Positions 19,833-31,263 of a stretch of DNA of 64,000 nt are shown in pieces. Position 1 is the stretch's first letter, and each line of letters opens with the position of its first letter. Location: contig JAHYIV010000002.1 in the NCBI GenBank assembly GCA_019429465.1, positions 62,001 through 126,000 of the forward strand. Reading direction: 5' to 3'. The position numbers were made by a program, and so were the translations under genes. The notes below the pieces were generated by a model that ran no database searches, was not told the origin of the DNA, and was given only the letters and a program-made list of their open reading frames with translations. The DNA is from Desulfoarculaceae bacterium. Its GTDB lineage: Bacteria > Desulfobacterota > Desulfobulbia > Desulfobulbales > Desulfocapsaceae.

Positions 19833-19868
19833 AAAAAAGCTGACATGAAATAAATTCACGCCAGCTTC
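19833..19868 (-). terminator. intrinsic terminator downstream of rplQ
   Basis: Minus strand AAGCTGGCGTGAA-TTTAT-TTCATGTCAGCTT followed by T-run; wobble-containing stem. Confidence 0.65.
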
Positions 19869-20005
19869 ACAAGACCTATATTTACGCAACTTAGTGCAAT
19901 TTCACGCTAATAACACAGGATTAAAGATATGTTCCTGGTAATCAGTTCATCGCGTCCAAGAAGAACAAGGACAAATTGCACCAAATGTACAATCCACTAA
20001 AAAAA

Positions 20006-20410
20006 TCAATTAACCTCTTTTACCGCCAGGTCTTCCTGATAGCCAACCAGTTCAAGGATAGCCATGGGAGCAGCATCTCCTTGACGAACACCCGTTTGAA
20101 TAATCCGGGTATAGCCACCATTCCGATCAGTAAATTTCAGTTGAATGACATCAAAGAGTTTAGCCACAATATCTTTACTGCGGATATAACTGAGTGCCTG
20201 CCGTTTTGCATGCAGATCGCCTTTTTTAGCAAGAGTAATCATCTTGTCAGCAATACTACGAGCCTCTTTAGCCTTAGGTGTTGTCGTAACAATTCGCTCA
20301 TGTTCAAAAAGAGATGTTACCATGTTTCTAAACATTGCTTCTCTATGCGAACTGGTACGTCCAAGTTTTCTGCCTGATTTCCGGTGTCTCATTAATTCTT
20401 CCTCAACCAA
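20006..20410 (-). CDS. rplQ: 50S ribosomal protein L17
   Basis: [37 protein letters not shown]. Confidence 0.97.
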   Translation of the reverse strand: MVEEELMRHRKSGRKLGRTSSHREAMFRNMVTSLFEHERIVTTTPKAKEARSIADKMITLAKKGDLHAKRQALSYIRSKDIVAKLFDVIQLKFTDRNGGYTRIIQTGVRQGDAAPMAILELVGYQEDLAVKEVN

Positions 20411-20459
20411 TTCTGCTTATGGTATAGATACAAATTATCTATTTTAATAAAAAAAATAT

Positions 20460-21500
20460 TTATTCGAGTTCTTCTAGGTTTTTATCAATCTCTGGAGCTG
20501 TCCAGTTGTCAAACTTTAGACCAAGAGTAAGCTCTCTCTCGGCAAGTAAGGCCTTAATCTCATTTAAGGATTTACGACCGAAATTCTTAGTCTTCAACAT
20601 TTCCTGATCAGTCTTCTGACACAGTTCGCCGATAAAATTAATGCCAGCATTTTTCAAACAATTTGCAGAACGAACAGAAAGCTCCAGATCTTCTACGGAT
20701 TGATTCAGAAATTCATTTTCTGGTTCAACAACTGGCTCACCAACACCTGCTTTAGGTTCGGCTGTCCCTTCATCAAAATTGATAAAAATGGTCATCTGTT
20801 CTTTGAGAATTTTTGCCGCAAAGGCTAAAGCGTTCTCCGGGCTGACACTCCCATCGGTCTCAATCTCAATGGTTAATTTATCATAGTCGGTCTGCTGCCC
20901 TACACGCGCCTGAGACACAACATACTGTATCTGCTTGACGGGGGTAAAAATGGAATCTATTGGGAACTGCCCGACAGCAAGATTCTCCTTAGAGTGCTTT
21001 TCCGCAGGCTGATATCCCTTGCCCCATTCAACAGTTAACTCTGCATAAAAACGAGTCTTGCCAGTTAACGTACAAAGGAGCTGGTCACTGTTCATTACTT
21101 CGACAAAGGAAGATCCCTTAATATCTGCGGCTGTCACAGGACCAGGTCCAGTCTTGTCGATAATTACCGTTTGAGAATCAGCCTTATTGAGTTTCATCCG
21201 AACCTGTTTCAGATTTAAAACAATCTCACTCACATCCTCAACGACATCCTTCATAGCAGTAAATTCATGAAGGGCACCTTCAATCTTAACGGTTGTAATT
21301 GCAGCGCCTTGAATGGATGACAACAAAATACGACGAAGAGAATTGCCTATTGTGGAAGCAAATCCTCTTTCAAGAGGCCGACAAACAAACTTGCCGTATG
21401 TTTCGGTATGAGTGGCCTTATCAACCCCCAACTTTTCAGGCTGAACCAGTTGGCGCCAATTTCTATAAAATGGAATTTTTTCTTCAGCAGTTTGGGTCAT
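20460..21500 (-). CDS. rpoA: RNA polymerase alpha subunit
   Basis: FVCRPLERGFASTIGNSLRRILLSSIQGAAIT...C-terminal VEDLELSVRSANCLKNAGI. Confidence 0.98.
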   Translation of the reverse strand: MTQTAEEKIPFYRNWRQLVQPEKLGVDKATHTETYGKFVCRPLERGFASTIGNSLRRILLSSIQGAAITTVKIEGALHEFTAMKDVVEDVSEIVLNLKQVRMKLNKADSQTVIIDKTGPGPVTAADIKGSSFVEVMNSDQLLCTLTGKTRFYAELTVEWGKGYQPAEKHSKENLAVGQFPIDSIFTPVKQIQYVVSQARVGQQTDYDKLTIEIETDGSVSPENALAFAAKILKEQMTIFINFDEGTAEPKAGVGEPVVEPENEFLNQSVEDLELSVRSANCLKNAGINFIGELCQKTDQEMLKTKNFGRKSLNEIKALLAERELTLGLKFDNWTAPEIDKNLEELE

Positions 21501-21681
21501 ATAATTCCTTCTCTGCGTATCAAACTTCTTATAAGAAAGTTCTTAAACTTATAACCATCCGGAATATCGTAAACGACAATATATGATCGATGACCATCCA
21601 TTCAAGAACGCATTATTTACAATCCAGATAGTTACTCATTCAGAGTAAAAAAAAGAGTAACTATTGAAAGACCAATATAAA

Positions 21682-22311
21682 TTATTTAGAGTAGAGTTCC
21701 ACAATAAGATGTTCCTGAATTGGCAGGGTAAGCTCATCACGATTGGGAAGAGCCTTGACCGTAGCCTTAAAATTATCCTTATCAAGTTCCAACCAACTGG
21801 GAACTCCGCGACGGGCAACAGCTTCCAGGTTTTCAGTAAGAAAAGAATTTTTTCTGCTTTTTTCTTTCACTGAAATTTCATCACCTGAGGCTACAAGAAA
21901 AGAGGGAATATTAACTTTTTTACCATTAACCAGGATATGACTGTGCAAAACGAACTGCCTGGCTTGATTTCTAGATGAGGCCAAGCCAATACGAAAAACA
22001 GTATTATCTAATCGTCTTTCAAGGTTAACCAGTAAATTTTCACCGGTAACCCCTTTCTGTTGATCTGCTTTGTGAAAGCAGATACGAAACTGCCCTTCAA
22101 GCACACCATACATATTTTTTACTTTTTGTTTTTCACGTAACTGCAGGGCATAATCAGAAACTTTTTTGAATCGAGCCTGTCCGTGCTGCCCTGGACCAAA
22201 AGCCCGACGCTCAAACGAACATTTATCAGAATAACACCTGTCACCCTTTAAGTATAACTTAAGGTTTTCACGTCTACAACGACGACATGCCGCACCTATA
22301 TTTCTTGCCAC
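21682..22311 (-). CDS. rpsD: 30S ribosomal protein S4
   Basis: Zn-type N-terminus [24 protein letters not shown]4 domain. Confidence 0.97.
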   Translation of the reverse strand: MARNIGAACRRCRRENLKLYLKGDRCYSDKCSFERRAFGPGQHGQARFKKVSDYALQLREKQKVKNMYGVLEGQFRICFHKADQQKGVTGENLLVNLERRLDNTVFRIGLASSRNQARQFVLHSHILVNGKKVNIPSFLVASGDEISVKEKSRKNSFLTENLEAVARRGVPSWLELDKDNFKATVKALPNRDELTLPIQEHLIVELYSK

Positions 22312-22368
22312 TTAGTCCTCCGCATTCTTCTATGTTTTTTTTATTTACTATTATAACGTCATTGAAGA

Positions 22369-22767
22369 TTAAACACGACGACGTTTTGGAGGCTTACAAC
22401 CATTATGGGGGATAGGGGTAACATCACATATACGAGTCACCTCAAATCCGGTAGCTGTCAAGGCCCGCAATGCAGCCTCTCGTCCTGGGCCAGGACCTTT
22501 TACCTTGACTTCAACCTTACGCATCCCATGATCAGCAGCCTTTTGGCTTGCCTCGGCAAGAGCATTTTGGGCAGCAAAAGGAGTACTCTTACGAGACCCC
22601 TTAAAACCTAAGACTCCAGCACTGCACCAAGAAATAACATTTCCCTGGGTGTCTGATATGGTAACAATAGTATTGTTAAAAGTTGAATAAATATAAACAA
22701 TCCCTTCGGGGATATTCTTCTTTACTCTTTTCTTGTTGCGTGTAGACGCACGTTTTGCACCGGCCAT
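22369..22767 (-). CDS. rpsK: 30S ribosomal protein S11
   Basis: [49 protein letters not shown]. Confidence 0.98.
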   Translation of the reverse strand: MAGAKRASTRNKKRVKKNIPEGIVYIYSTFNNTIVTISDTQGNVISWCSAGVLGFKGSRKSTPFAAQNALAEASQKAADHGMRKVEVKVKGPGPGREAALRALTATGFEVTRICDVTPIPHNGCKPPKRRRV

Positions 22768-22790
22768 TGTATTACCTTTTCATTATTAAA

Positions 22791-23159
22791 TTATTTACGG
22801 CGTGCTGCAGCTCCGCGACGCGGCCCCTTACGGGTTCTGGCATTTGTTTTAGTTTTTTGCCCTCTGCAAGGGAGTCCCGCACGATGTCGTCTTCCACGAT
22901 AACATCCTAAATCCATAAGCCTCTTGATATCCATAGAGACCTCACGCCTTCGATCGCCCTCTACAGTATACTCATCTTCAATAATTTTCCGAATACGAGC
23001 GACATCATCACCACTCAAATCATCACTGTTCATCGTATAAGGCAGATCAGCTTTGTCAAGTATCTGCCTGGAAGAGGTGAGCCCAATACCATGAATATAA
23101 GTAAGAGCACGATCAATATGTTTATTTTTCGGAAGGTCAATTCCTGATAAGCGTGCCAA
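22791..23159 (-). CDS. rpsM: 30S ribosomal protein S13
   Basis: [30 protein letters not shown]...[25 protein letters not shown]. Confidence 0.98.
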   Translation of the reverse strand: MARLSGIDLPKNKHIDRALTYIHGIGLTSSRQILDKADLPYTMNSDDLSGDDVARIRKIIEDEYTVEGDRRREVSMDIKRLMDLGCYRGRRHRAGLPCRGQKTKTNARTRKGPRRGAAARRK

Positions 23160-23229
23160 AATCGTATCTCCTCAGATAAAATCTATTATTATGTTAAAAT
23201 TTCAAAAAATTATTAAAATTAAGGAAAAA

Positions 23230-23343
23230 TCAACCCTGACGTTGTTTGTGTTTTTTAAGCTTACAAGAAACCCTGACAACACCATTCCGCTTAAAAACCT
23301 TGCAATCACCACACATTTTTTTAACTGATGAACGTACTTTCAT
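23230..23343 (-). CDS. rpmJ: 50S ribosomal protein L36
   Basis: Short ORF absent from track: [37 protein letters not shown], zinc ligands C11/C14/C27/H32. Confidence 0.95.
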   Translation of the reverse strand: MKVRSSVKKMCGDCKVFKRNGVVRVSCKLKKHKQRQG

Positions 23344-23357
23344 AATCCCAATTCTCT

Positions 23358-23594
23358 CTATTTATTCTTTTTACCACCCTTGGCCCTGAATGTAACTCTA
23401 CCACGAGACAGGTCATAAGGAGATAGTTCAATTGTTACCCGATCACCAGGTAAGATCTTAATAAAATGCATCCTCATTTTGCCGGATATATGCGCCAGTA
23501 CCTTATGCCCATTATCCAACTCAACACGGAACATAGCGTTTGGTAGAGGTTCAACAATTGTACCTTCGACCTCTATGGCCTCTTCTTTTGCCAT
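23358..23594 (-). CDS. infA: translation initiation factor IF-1
   Basis: [64 protein letters not shown]. Confidence 0.97.
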   Translation of the reverse strand: MAKEEAIEVEGTIVEPLPNAMFRVELDNGHKVLAHISGKMRMHFIKILPGDRVTIELSPYDLSRGRVTFRAKGGKKNK

Positions 23595-23671
23595 ACCTGC
23601 TCCTGGATTTTGATAAAATCAAAATAAAAATTTTTAAATATAATATATTCTCAAGAAAAAGAGAAGTACTA

Positions 23672-24475
23672 TTATTTTTTTACTTCAAAGTTCTCTCGTG
23701 AGCTTAAGACAAGAGGACCATCAATAGTAGCTGCTACTGAATGTTCAAAATGAGCAGAGCATTTCTTGTCAGCAGTAATAACAGTCCAACCATCCTTGAG
23801 AACTGAAACCTTATGAGTACCCATATTGACCATGGGTTCTATGGCTAGAACCATCCCGGCAACAATTCGGGGTGAAGAACCGTTCTGCACATAGTTCGGT
23901 ATTTCTGGTGCTTCATGCAAAGATGTTCCGATTCCATGTCCAACAAACTGACGGACAACTGAAAAGCCATTACCCTCTACATGCTCTTGAACTGCCTTTG
24001 ATATATCAGAAATCCTATTGCCTATCTGAACTTGTTCAATAGCAAGCAAGAGTGATTTTTCGGTAACTTGAAGTAACTTTCTTTTCTCACTCACTATGAG
24101 ACCTACAGGTAAGGTGATTGCAGAATCACCAAAATAACCCTTAAAACAGACGCCAAAATCAACTGAAAGGATATCGCCCTTACTCAGTTTTCTCTTACGT
24201 GAGGGTATACCATGCACAACCTCTTCGTTCAATGAAACACATAAGCAACCAGGAAAACCTCGATACCCTTTAAAGGCAGGTTTGGCTTTCCTTCGTATAC
24301 ATAAATCTTCTGCTATTTTATCAAGTTCAAAGGTTGTGATACCAGGCTCAACTACCCCGTGCAAGACAAAGAGAACTTCAGCCACAATCTGATTAGCCTC
24401 CCACATGTAACTGATTTCTTCTGGGCTTTTGCTGATAATTGATTTAGCCTGCTTATTGCTAGCTGCTGAGCTCAA
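23672..24475 (-). CDS. map: methionine aminopeptidase type I
   Basis: FPGCLCVSLNEEVVHGIPS...DFGVCFKGYFGDSAIT...FVGHGIGTSLHEAPEIPNY. Confidence 0.96.
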   Translation of the reverse strand: MSSAASNKQAKSIISKSPEEISYMWEANQIVAEVLFVLHGVVEPGITTFELDKIAEDLCIRRKAKPAFKGYRGFPGCLCVSLNEEVVHGIPSRKRKLSKGDILSVDFGVCFKGYFGDSAITLPVGLIVSEKRKLLQVTEKSLLLAIEQVQIGNRISDISKAVQEHVEGNGFSVVRQFVGHGIGTSLHEAPEIPNYVQNGSSPRIVAGMVLAIEPMVNMGTHKVSVLKDGWTVITADKKCSAHFEHSVAATIDGPLVLSSRENFEVKK

Positions 24476-24477
24476 AA

Positions 24478-25782
24478 TTATCTTCTGCCTGGAATTTTAC
24501 CTGCTTTCATAAATCCTTCATAATTACGCATAACAAGGTGAGATTCAATTTGTGACATGGTATCGATTGCAACCCCCACCACAATCAAAAGGGCTGTGCC
24601 TCCAAAATAAAAAGGAAGATTAAATTTTGAAATCAACATCGTTGGTAGCACACAGACAACACTAAGGTAAATTGCCCCAATAACTGTCAGTCGGGTTAAG
24701 GCCTTATCAATAAATTCGGCTGTCTTCTTGCCAGGACGGATCCCTGGCACAAAGCCACCATTCTTTTTCAGATTTTCAGCGACGTCATCAGGCTTAAAAG
24801 TAACGGCCGTGTAAAAAAAGCAGAAGAACACAATCATTCCGACAAAAAGGATATAATAAAAGACAGTTCCGGGAGAAAGGGCGGCCGAGACCTGCTGAAC
24901 CCAATCAATCTGAATAAAGCTACCAATAGTGGCCGGAAACATCATAATCGAAGAGGCAAAAATTGGTGGAATAACGCCGGCTATATTAATTTTCAAAGGA
25001 AGATGAGAGCTCTGACCTCCATACACTTTTTTCCCGACAACACGCTTTGCATATTGAATAGGGATCCGACGCTGTGCTGTTTCAAAAAAAACAATAATTC
25101 CAACAACTGCAACCATAAAGGCTAATATAAAGGGAATAAAAAAGAGGGCTATCTCACCTGCTTTAACAAGTTGAATGGAATTGGCAACAGCAGCAGGACC
25201 ACTGGCAACAATTCCGGAAAAAATGATCAAAGAAATTCCATTGCCGATCCCACGTTCAGTTATCTGCTCACCAAGCCACATAATGAAGGCGGTTCCGGCT
25301 GTCAAGGTAAGCATGGTCATCAGTTTAAACTGCAGCCCGGGAACAAGGACGATAACCTCACCTCCAGGACCGGTCATTCCCTCAAGACCTGTACTGATAA
25401 AAAGGCCCTGTATGAGCGCCAAACCAATGGTACCATAACGGGTATATTGAGTAATCTTTCTGGTTCCTGCCTCACCCTCTTTCTTTAAAGCCTCAAGCTG
25501 TGGAACCACAACTGTCAGTAGTTGAATAATAATTGAGGCGCTAATATAAGGCATAATACCGAGCGCAAATATAGAAAAATTTTCCAACGCACCCCCAGAG
25601 AACATGTTAAACATGCCGAATAATGAGCTAGCATATTGCTGAAAAAAGGCAGCAACTGCCTCACCGTTGATACCTGGTGTAGGTATTTGCACGCCCATCC
25701 GATAAACAGCAAGCATAGCAAGAGTAAAAAAAATTCTCTTACGCAACTCAGGAATATTGGCAGCTCTTTGTAATCCGCTCAT
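24478..25782 (-). CDS. secY: preprotein translocase subunit SecY
   Basis: Ten-TM protein: IPTPGINGEAVAAFF...GIMPYISASIIIQLL...RNYEGFMKAGKIPGRR. Confidence 0.98.
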   Translation of the reverse strand: MSGLQRAANIPELRKRIFFTLAMLAVYRMGVQIPTPGINGEAVAAFFQQYASSLFGMFNMFSGGALENFSIFALGIMPYISASIIIQLLTVVVPQLEALKKEGEAGTRKITQYTRYGTIGLALIQGLFISTGLEGMTGPGGEVIVLVPGLQFKLMTMLTLTAGTAFIMWLGEQITERGIGNGISLIIFSGIVASGPAAVANSIQLVKAGEIALFFIPFILAFMVAVVGIIVFFETAQRRIPIQYAKRVVGKKVYGGQSSHLPLKINIAGVIPPIFASSIMMFPATIGSFIQIDWVQQVSAALSPGTVFYYILFVGMIVFFCFFYTAVTFKPDDVAENLKKNGGFVPGIRPGKKTAEFIDKALTRLTVIGAIYLSVVCVLPTMLISKFNLPFYFGGTALLIVVGVAIDTMSQIESHLVMRNYEGFMKAGKIPGRR

Positions 25783-25803
25783 TAATTCTAACCTGTACTC
25801 TGT

Positions 25804-25888
25804 CTAACCCCGATGAACGGGATAAGTGCCTTTCGCAGATTGTTTTCTTGCAAAAAAACAAGAAAAAAACAATCTGTAATGCACTAAT
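25804..25888 (+). repeat. dispersed palindromic repeat, copy 2 (hairpin element)
   Basis: CTAACCCCGATGAACGGGATAAGTGCCTTTCGCAGATTGTTTTCTTGCAAAAAAACAAGAAAAAAACAATCTGTAATGCACTAAT; opposite orientation to copy 1, between rplO and secY. Confidence 0.85.
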
Positions 25889-25952
25889 ATTGCAGATATT
25901 AATTTTATAACGATAGAAAATCTGTACCGTGGATTACGATAATCAAAAAAAA

Positions 25953-26402
25953 CTATTCAGATTCGGCAACAATAATTGTACCACCAACGGCTTCAATCTT
26001 TGCCTTGGCACCAGTACTTATCTTATCTACATTGATAGTGAGAGCATGACTAAGATCACCATTGGCTAGCACTTTAATCAACTGGTCTTTTTTTGCCATC
26101 CCCTCACGAACAAGCAGGTCAGCAGTTATAACAGTCCCTGCATCAAATTGATTCAATTGAGCTAGAGAAACTATAGAAAATTCAGTTTTAAACTTATTGT
26201 AGAATCCACGTTTAGGTAAACGACGCTGCAAAGGCATCTGGCCGCCCTCAAATCCTGGACGAACACCAGAACCTGAACGAGAGTTTGCCCCTTTATGTCC
26301 TCTGGTTGCAGTTTTACCACGTCCAGAACCTTGACCTCTACCGACACGTTTTCTTTTACGGTTTGAGCCTATGCTAGGCGAAAGGTTTGCTAATGTTATC
26401 AT
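25953..26402 (-). CDS. rplO: 50S ribosomal protein L15
   Basis: [44 protein letters not shown]. Confidence 0.97.
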   Translation of the reverse strand: MITLANLSPSIGSNRKRKRVGRGQGSGRGKTATRGHKGANSRSGSGVRPGFEGGQMPLQRRLPKRGFYNKFKTEFSIVSLAQLNQFDAGTVITADLLVREGMAKKDQLIKVLANGDLSHALTINVDKISTGAKAKIEAVGGTIIVAESE

Positions 26403-26403
26403 T

Positions 26404-26586
26404 TTAAATCTCCTCAACTCGAACGAGATGCCCAACCTTATTAAGCATACCTCTGATTTCAGACGTATTCTTACGCGTAGCAGTTTTCTGCATCTTGGTC
26501 AATCCCAGACCTGTAAGAGTGGCCCTGATTTTTTTGGTGCTGCCAATACCACTCTTGACCAAAGTATATGTTATTGTCTCGGCCAT
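26404..26586 (-). CDS. rpmD: 50S ribosomal protein L30
   Basis: 60-aa ORF with L30 motif in the canonical position between rpsE and rplO. Confidence 0.95.
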   Translation of the reverse strand: MAETITYTLVKSGIGSTKKIRATLTGLGLTKMQKTATRKNTSEIRGMLNKVGHLVRVEEI

Positions 26587-26670
26587 TTGACTACCTTATT
26601 CAGTTAAATAATATAAAAAAGCACACCTCTTCAAAGACGCTGTTGCCAATAAGAGAATGTGCTCAAGTTG

Positions 26671-27183
26671 TTATGCGGCTATTTCGTCTACTGTCTTTCC
26701 ACGTAATTTAGCAATATTTTGTGCGGAGCGCAAGGTTCTAAGCCCACTCAATGTAGCCTTAACCATATTGTGCGGATTATGGGACCCGAGACACTTGGTA
26801 AGGATATTAGTTACACCAGCAGCTTCCAGAACGGCACGGATGGGACCACCAGCGATGACACCAGTACCCTCAGAAGCGGGCTTCAAAAGAACTCTACCAG
26901 CACCATAATGACCGATAATGGTATGAGGTATAGAAAATTCAGTCAGGGAAACAGCAGACATATCTTTTTTTGCCTGGTCAACACCTTTGCGAATTGCATC
27001 TGGAACCTGATTGGCCTTCCCAAGCCCATATCCAACTTTTCCTTTGCCGTCTCCAACAACGACAATAGCGCTAAAACTGAACCTTCGACCACCTTTAACA
27101 ACTTTAGCAACCCTGTTGATAAAAACAATCTTTTCAATCAGTTCCTCAGAAGATTCACTTTTGGAACGTTTAAAATCAGACAA
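26671..27183 (-). CDS. rpsE: 30S ribosomal protein S5
   Basis: [51 protein letters not shown]. Confidence 0.98.
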   Translation of the reverse strand: MSDFKRSKSESSEELIEKIVFINRVAKVVKGGRRFSFSAIVVVGDGKGKVGYGLGKANQVPDAIRKGVDQAKKDMSAVSLTEFSIPHTIIGHYGAGRVLLKPASEGTGVIAGGPIRAVLEAAGVTNILTKCLGSHNPHNMVKATLSGLRTLRSAQNIAKLRGKTVDEIAA

Positions 27184-27210
27184 GGGACACCCCCTAAAAA
27201 TACAAGTTCA

Positions 27211-27576
27211 TTAAAATTGAAGCCCACCCTTACGAGCCCCATCGGAAACAGCCTTTATACGACCATGGTAGATAAATCCACCACGATCAAAAACCACTTT
27301 ATCAATACCAGCCGCTTTAGCTCGTTCAGCGAGTAACTCTCCTACCTTTTCGGCAGCAGACGTCTTACCCTTCACGTCTCCAAGCTCAAAAGCCTTATCT
27401 ACCGTAGACATGAAGACTATGGTCTTGCCAATGCTGTCATCAATAATCTGAGCGTAAATATGTTTACAACTTTTAAAAACTCTAAGACGGGGACGTTCAC
27501 TTGTCCCGGTAATTTTTTTCCGGATACGACTTACCCGCTTTAACCGCGCTGTGGCTTTAGCATTTGTCTTAGCCAT
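27211..27576 (-). CDS. rplR: 50S ribosomal protein L18
   Basis: [18 protein letters not shown]...[26 protein letters not shown]. Confidence 0.97.
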   Translation of the reverse strand: MAKTNAKATARLKRVSRIRKKITGTSERPRLRVFKSCKHIYAQIIDDSIGKTIVFMSTVDKAFELGDVKGKTSAAEKVGELLAERAKAAGIDKVVFDRGGFIYHGRIKAVSDGARKGGLQF

Positions 27577-27624
27577 GTTTAAGTACCATTATTAAATGAA
27601 CCGTAACACTAAAGTCACGGAAGT

Positions 27625-28167
27625 TTATTTTTTACCAGCTGATTTGCCTACCTTACGCACAATGTGTTCATCTGCATAGCGAATTCCTTTCCCCTTATAG
27701 GGTTCTGGTTTCCGAATACTTCGAATCTTAGAAGCAGTAAGTCCGAGCAATTCCTTATCAATAGATTCTAGATTAATCTTGGTATTATTTTCAACAATGG
27801 CAGTAATACCTTCAGGTAAAATAAAATTAACTGGATTTGAATAACCGACGTTGAGAGTCAAGGTATTTCCAATAACATTAGCCTTATACCCGACACCTTC
27901 AATAAGCATGACTTTTTTAAAGCCTTGATCAACACCAACAACCATATTATTAATTAAACTACGAAATAATCCACGAAAAGCATTAGACTTGGTGCTATCG
28001 TCTCGAGTTTCAACTAACAACTCGTTAGCCTGCTGCACAAGTTTAATCTCTTCACGAACAGTTCGTTGAAGTATACCCTTACCACCTTTCACCGATACAT
28101 GCTGGCCATCAATACTAACAGTCACACCAGCAGGAACAGGAATGGGTTGTTTTCCTATACGAGACAT
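27625..28167 (-). CDS. rplF: 50S ribosomal protein L6
   Basis: MSRIGKQPIPVPAGVTVSIDGQHVSVKGGKG...PEPYKGKGIRYADEHIVRKVGKSAGKK. Confidence 0.97.
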   Translation of the reverse strand: MSRIGKQPIPVPAGVTVSIDGQHVSVKGGKGILQRTVREEIKLVQQANELLVETRDDSTKSNAFRGLFRSLINNMVVGVDQGFKKVMLIEGVGYKANVIGNTLTLNVGYSNPVNFILPEGITAIVENNTKINLESIDKELLGLTASKIRSIRKPEPYKGKGIRYADEHIVRKVGKSAGKK

Positions 28168-28193
28168 ATCTACCTCCGTTATTTGTGGATTTG

Positions 28194-28592
28194 TTACCAA
28201 ACCTCACAAAGTATCTCTCCACCTGTGTTGTTGGCTCGTGCGGTTTTATCAGTTACAATACCACTAGAAGTAGAAATTATAGCTATTCCTAAACCATTCA
28301 AAACTTGAGAAATTTCATCAACTTTTGCATACTTTCTCAAACCAGGTTTACTTATACGTTTAATTCCAACAATAACAGGTTCTTTGTTTGATCCATACTT
28401 AAGATCAATTATCAAAGTCCCTTGAACTCCATCCTCTGAAACATGATAGTCAGCTATAAAACCTTCATCCTTAAGTACCTTAGCGATACTGACCTTAACG
28501 TTAGATTTAGGCATCTTGACACTATCAAACTTTACCATCACTGCATTTCTCAACCTGGTCAGCATATCTGCCAGGGGATCGCTCATGGACAT
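28194..28592 (-). CDS. rpsH: 30S ribosomal protein S8
   Basis: [23 protein letters not shown]...[33 protein letters not shown]. Confidence 0.97.
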   Translation of the reverse strand: MSMSDPLADMLTRLRNAVMVKFDSVKMPKSNVKVSIAKVLKDEGFIADYHVSEDGVQGTLIIDLKYGSNKEPVIVGIKRISKPGLRKYAKVDEISQVLNGLGIAIISTSSGIVTDKTARANNTGGEILCEVW

Positions 28593-28653
28593 GGCGAACT
28601 CTCCTTTACTTCATCAAGTAAAAATATAAAAACACTTAAAATTACCAATATTA

Positions 28654-28851
28654 TTACCAACTTGACTTCACAACACCTGTAACTTTACCGTTAGAAGCCA
28701 AACTGCGAAAACAAATTCTGCAGATCCCAAACTTCCTTATGAAACCTCTTGGACGTCCACATAATGGGCATCTGTTGTAGTTTCTAACCTTGAATTTTGG
28801 CTCACGTTGCGCTTTTGCTATTAAGGATTTTTTGGCCAAAACAACCTCCAC
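28654..28851 (-). CDS. rpsN: 30S ribosomal protein S14 (zinc-binding type)
   Basis: [60 protein letters not shown]; start may be an internal alternative codon. Confidence 0.95.
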   Translation of the reverse strand: MEVVLAKKSLIAKAQREPKFKVRNYNRCPLCGRPRGFIRKFGICRICFRSLASNGKVTGVVKSSW

Positions 28852-28887
28852 TTACCTAACATTAATATAAATAAAGTCCGGAAGAAC

Positions 28888-29427
28888 TTATTTCTTGAAT
28901 GGCATTCCCATATACTTGAGCAGGGAAAGACCTTCTTGATTGGTTTGAGCTGAAGTAACTATTGTAATATTGAAACCTTTGATCTTATCAATTTTATCAT
29001 AATCAATTTCTGGAAAGATAATATGCTCTTTAACTCCCATAGAAAAATTTCCTCTTCCGTCAAACCACTTTGGAGACAAACCCCGAAAGTCTCTAACACG
29101 AGGCAAAGCTATATTAACAAGCTTACTATAAAAATTATACATACGATCTTGGCGTAACGTAACACAACAACCAATCGCGACACCCTCTCTCAATTTGAAG
29201 CCAGCAATAGATTTCTTGGCCCTGGTAACCACTGCGCGTTGTCCAGCAATTATCGAAAGTTCTTCAACTGCACCTTCAATAATTTTAGGATTTTGTACAG
29301 CCTCACCAAGCCCCATATTAAGGACAATCTTCTGTATCTTCGGGACCTGCATTATATTTGAATACCCGAATTCTTCTTTCAAAGAAGGGACACATTGCTC
29401 ATTATAAAAATCTTTCAGCGTACCCAT
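28888..29427 (-). CDS. rplE: 50S ribosomal protein L5
   Basis: [25 protein letters not shown]...[23 protein letters not shown]. Confidence 0.97.
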   Translation of the reverse strand: MGTLKDFYNEQCVPSLKEEFGYSNIMQVPKIQKIVLNMGLGEAVQNPKIIEGAVEELSIIAGQRAVVTRAKKSIAGFKLREGVAIGCCVTLRQDRMYNFYSKLVNIALPRVRDFRGLSPKWFDGRGNFSMGVKEHIIFPEIDYDKIDKIKGFNITIVTSAQTNQEGLSLLKYMGMPFKK

Positions 29428-29459
29428 TTGTAACCCCTAGCCTAAGCTTCTTAAAAAAC

Positions 29460-29795
29460 CTATGATTTAGTCTCGATGGATTCACCACAACTTTTACAAA
29501 AGCGAACCTTTGTGCCATCTTCGAGTATTCTTTTTCCAACACGACCAGTCTTTGTACATCCTGGACAGATCAATTGAAGATTAGAAAAATGAATCGGCGC
29601 CTCTTTCTCTACAATCTGACCCTGTTGGTTCATCTCTGTAGGTTTTTGATGACGCTTTATCATATTAATACGTTCAACAATGGCCTTATCTTTATCCAAA
29701 ATAACCCGTAAGATCTTGCCAACTCTGCCTTTATCTTTCCCAGTAATCACTTCAACCTGATCATTTTTTTTCAGGTATGTTTTACCATGTGCCAT
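29460..29795 (-). CDS. rplX: 50S ribosomal protein L24
   Basis: [43 protein letters not shown]; start trimmed to MAHGK at 29795. Confidence 0.96.
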   Translation of the reverse strand: MAHGKTYLKKNDQVEVITGKDKGRVGKILRVILDKDKAIVERINMIKRHQKPTEMNQQGQIVEKEAPIHFSNLQLICPGCTKTGRVGKRILEDGTKVRFCKSCGESIETKS

Positions 29796-29850
29796 TTTCA
29801 ATACCTTTTTGCTCAATAAACTGTATGCCAATTGATTGACATGGAAAAAG

Positions 29851-30219
29851 CTACAGGACTTCAGGAGCCAATGAGATAATCTTCATAAAACCTTGACTAC
29901 GTAATTCTCTGGCTACAGGACCAAAAATACGGGTCCCAAGAGGCTCACCTGATCCAGACAAAATAACTGCAGCGTTATCATCAAATTTCACCCAGGTATC
30001 ATCCATACGCTTTAACTCTTTGGCGGTACGGACAATAACTGCCTTCATGACATCGCCTTTTTTAACCTTGGCGTGTGGTATGGCCTCTTTAACGGCAACG
30101 ATAATAATATCACCGATAGAGGCAAATCGCTTTCGGGATCCACCAAGCACTCTCATGCAAAGTACCTTCTTCGCCCCGGAGTTATCGGCTACGTTAAGTA
30201 CTGTTTCAGTTTGTATCAT
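29851..30219 (-). CDS. rplN: 50S ribosomal protein L14
   Basis: [46 protein letters not shown]. Confidence 0.98.
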   Translation of the reverse strand: MIQTETVLNVADNSGAKKVLCMRVLGGSRKRFASIGDIIIVAVKEAIPHAKVKKGDVMKAVIVRTAKELKRMDDTWVKFDDNAAVILSGSGEPLGTRIFGPVARELRSQGFMKIISLAPEVL

Positions 30220-30282
30220 AATTTCACCTGATTTTTCATCAGTAGCAAATCACAGTATTCATACTGCAAAAACTGGATATTA

Positions 30283-30543
30283 TTAAACAGAACGATCTAA
30301 AATTGTCCTCAGACGCCAACGCTTTCTCTTACTCAAAGGGCGACATTCTTCTATCAGGACAAGATCACCAATTTTGCACAAGTTTTCAGGATCATCAGCT
30401 ATATATTTAACAGTTTTCTTAACATATTTTCCATATAAAGCATGCTTGACCTTCCTTTCGACCTGTACAACAATACTTTTTTCCATCCTGTCACTTACAA
30501 CAGAACCTGTTTTAGTCTTTTTTGTTTTATTTATCTCACTCAT
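30283..30543 (-). CDS. rpsQ: 30S ribosomal protein S17
   Basis: GSVVSDRMEKSIVVQVERKVKHALYGKYVKKTVKYIADDPENLCKIGDLVLIEECRPLSKRKRWRL. Confidence 0.97.
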   Translation of the reverse strand: MSEINKTKKTKTGSVVSDRMEKSIVVQVERKVKHALYGKYVKKTVKYIADDPENLCKIGDLVLIEECRPLSKRKRWRLRTILDRSV

Positions 30544-30606
30544 AATCTTTTCAATTCGAGTTATAGGAAGCAGGATTTTATTTTAATTAAATAAAGTAAT
30601 TTTATT

Positions 30607-30798
30607 TTAACTAAGAGTCATCTCTGTACGTAAGGTGTGAATTCTCGCGATATCTTTACGAAGCTTTAACCCACGCGATGTGTTTTCAAGAGGTCTGATC
30701 CTATGCTGAAAAGCCAGCTTTGAGATCTCCTCTCGTAACTCCATCTCTTTTTTAGCAAGATCATCAGAGGACATCTTACGAATTTCAGACATCTTCAT
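30607..30798 (-). CDS. rpmC: 50S ribosomal protein L29
   Basis: 63-aa L29-like ORF between rplP and rpsQ. Confidence 0.95.
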   Translation of the reverse strand: MKMSEIRKMSSDDLAKKEMELREEISKLAFQHRIRPLENTSRGLKLRKDIARIHTLRTEMTLS

Positions 30799-31211
30799 AT
30801 CATATCCCTCCGCAATACTACCTTGGTAGCAAAAGGCAACTTATTGCCAGCCAGCGTTAAGGCGCGGACGGCAATCTCTTCATCTATACCGGCAAGCTCA
30901 AAAATCATCTTACCTGGATGAATCTGGGCAACCCAATATTCTGGACTTCCCTTTCCTTTGCCCATACGTGTCTCTGCTGCTTTTTTGGTAATAGGCTTAT
31001 CAGGAAAAACCCTGATCCACACCTTACCGCCACGTTTAATTTTTCGGTTAACAGCGATTCGAGCAGCCTCAATCTGGCGCGCACTCATCTTGCCGCAATC
31101 AACGGCCTTTAGACCAAAATCACCAAAAGATAAAGATGATCCACGATATGCAGCTCCTGTCAAACGACCCTTAAAAACTTTTCTATGAAGGACCTTTTTA
31201 GGACTTAACAT
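30795..31211 (-). CDS. rplP: 50S ribosomal protein L16
   Basis: [53 protein letters not shown]. Confidence 0.98.
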   Translation of the reverse strand: MLSPKKVLHRKVFKGRLTGAAYRGSSLSFGDFGLKAVDCGKMSARQIEAARIAVNRKIKRGGKVWIRVFPDKPITKKAAETRMGKGKGSPEYWVAQIHPGKMIFELAGIDEEIAVRALTLAGNKLPFATKVVLRRDMI

Positions 31212-31263
31212 CTCTTACTCCGTATAGAAATGGTTGAACTTTTAATACTGAAGAATTAAAGAC

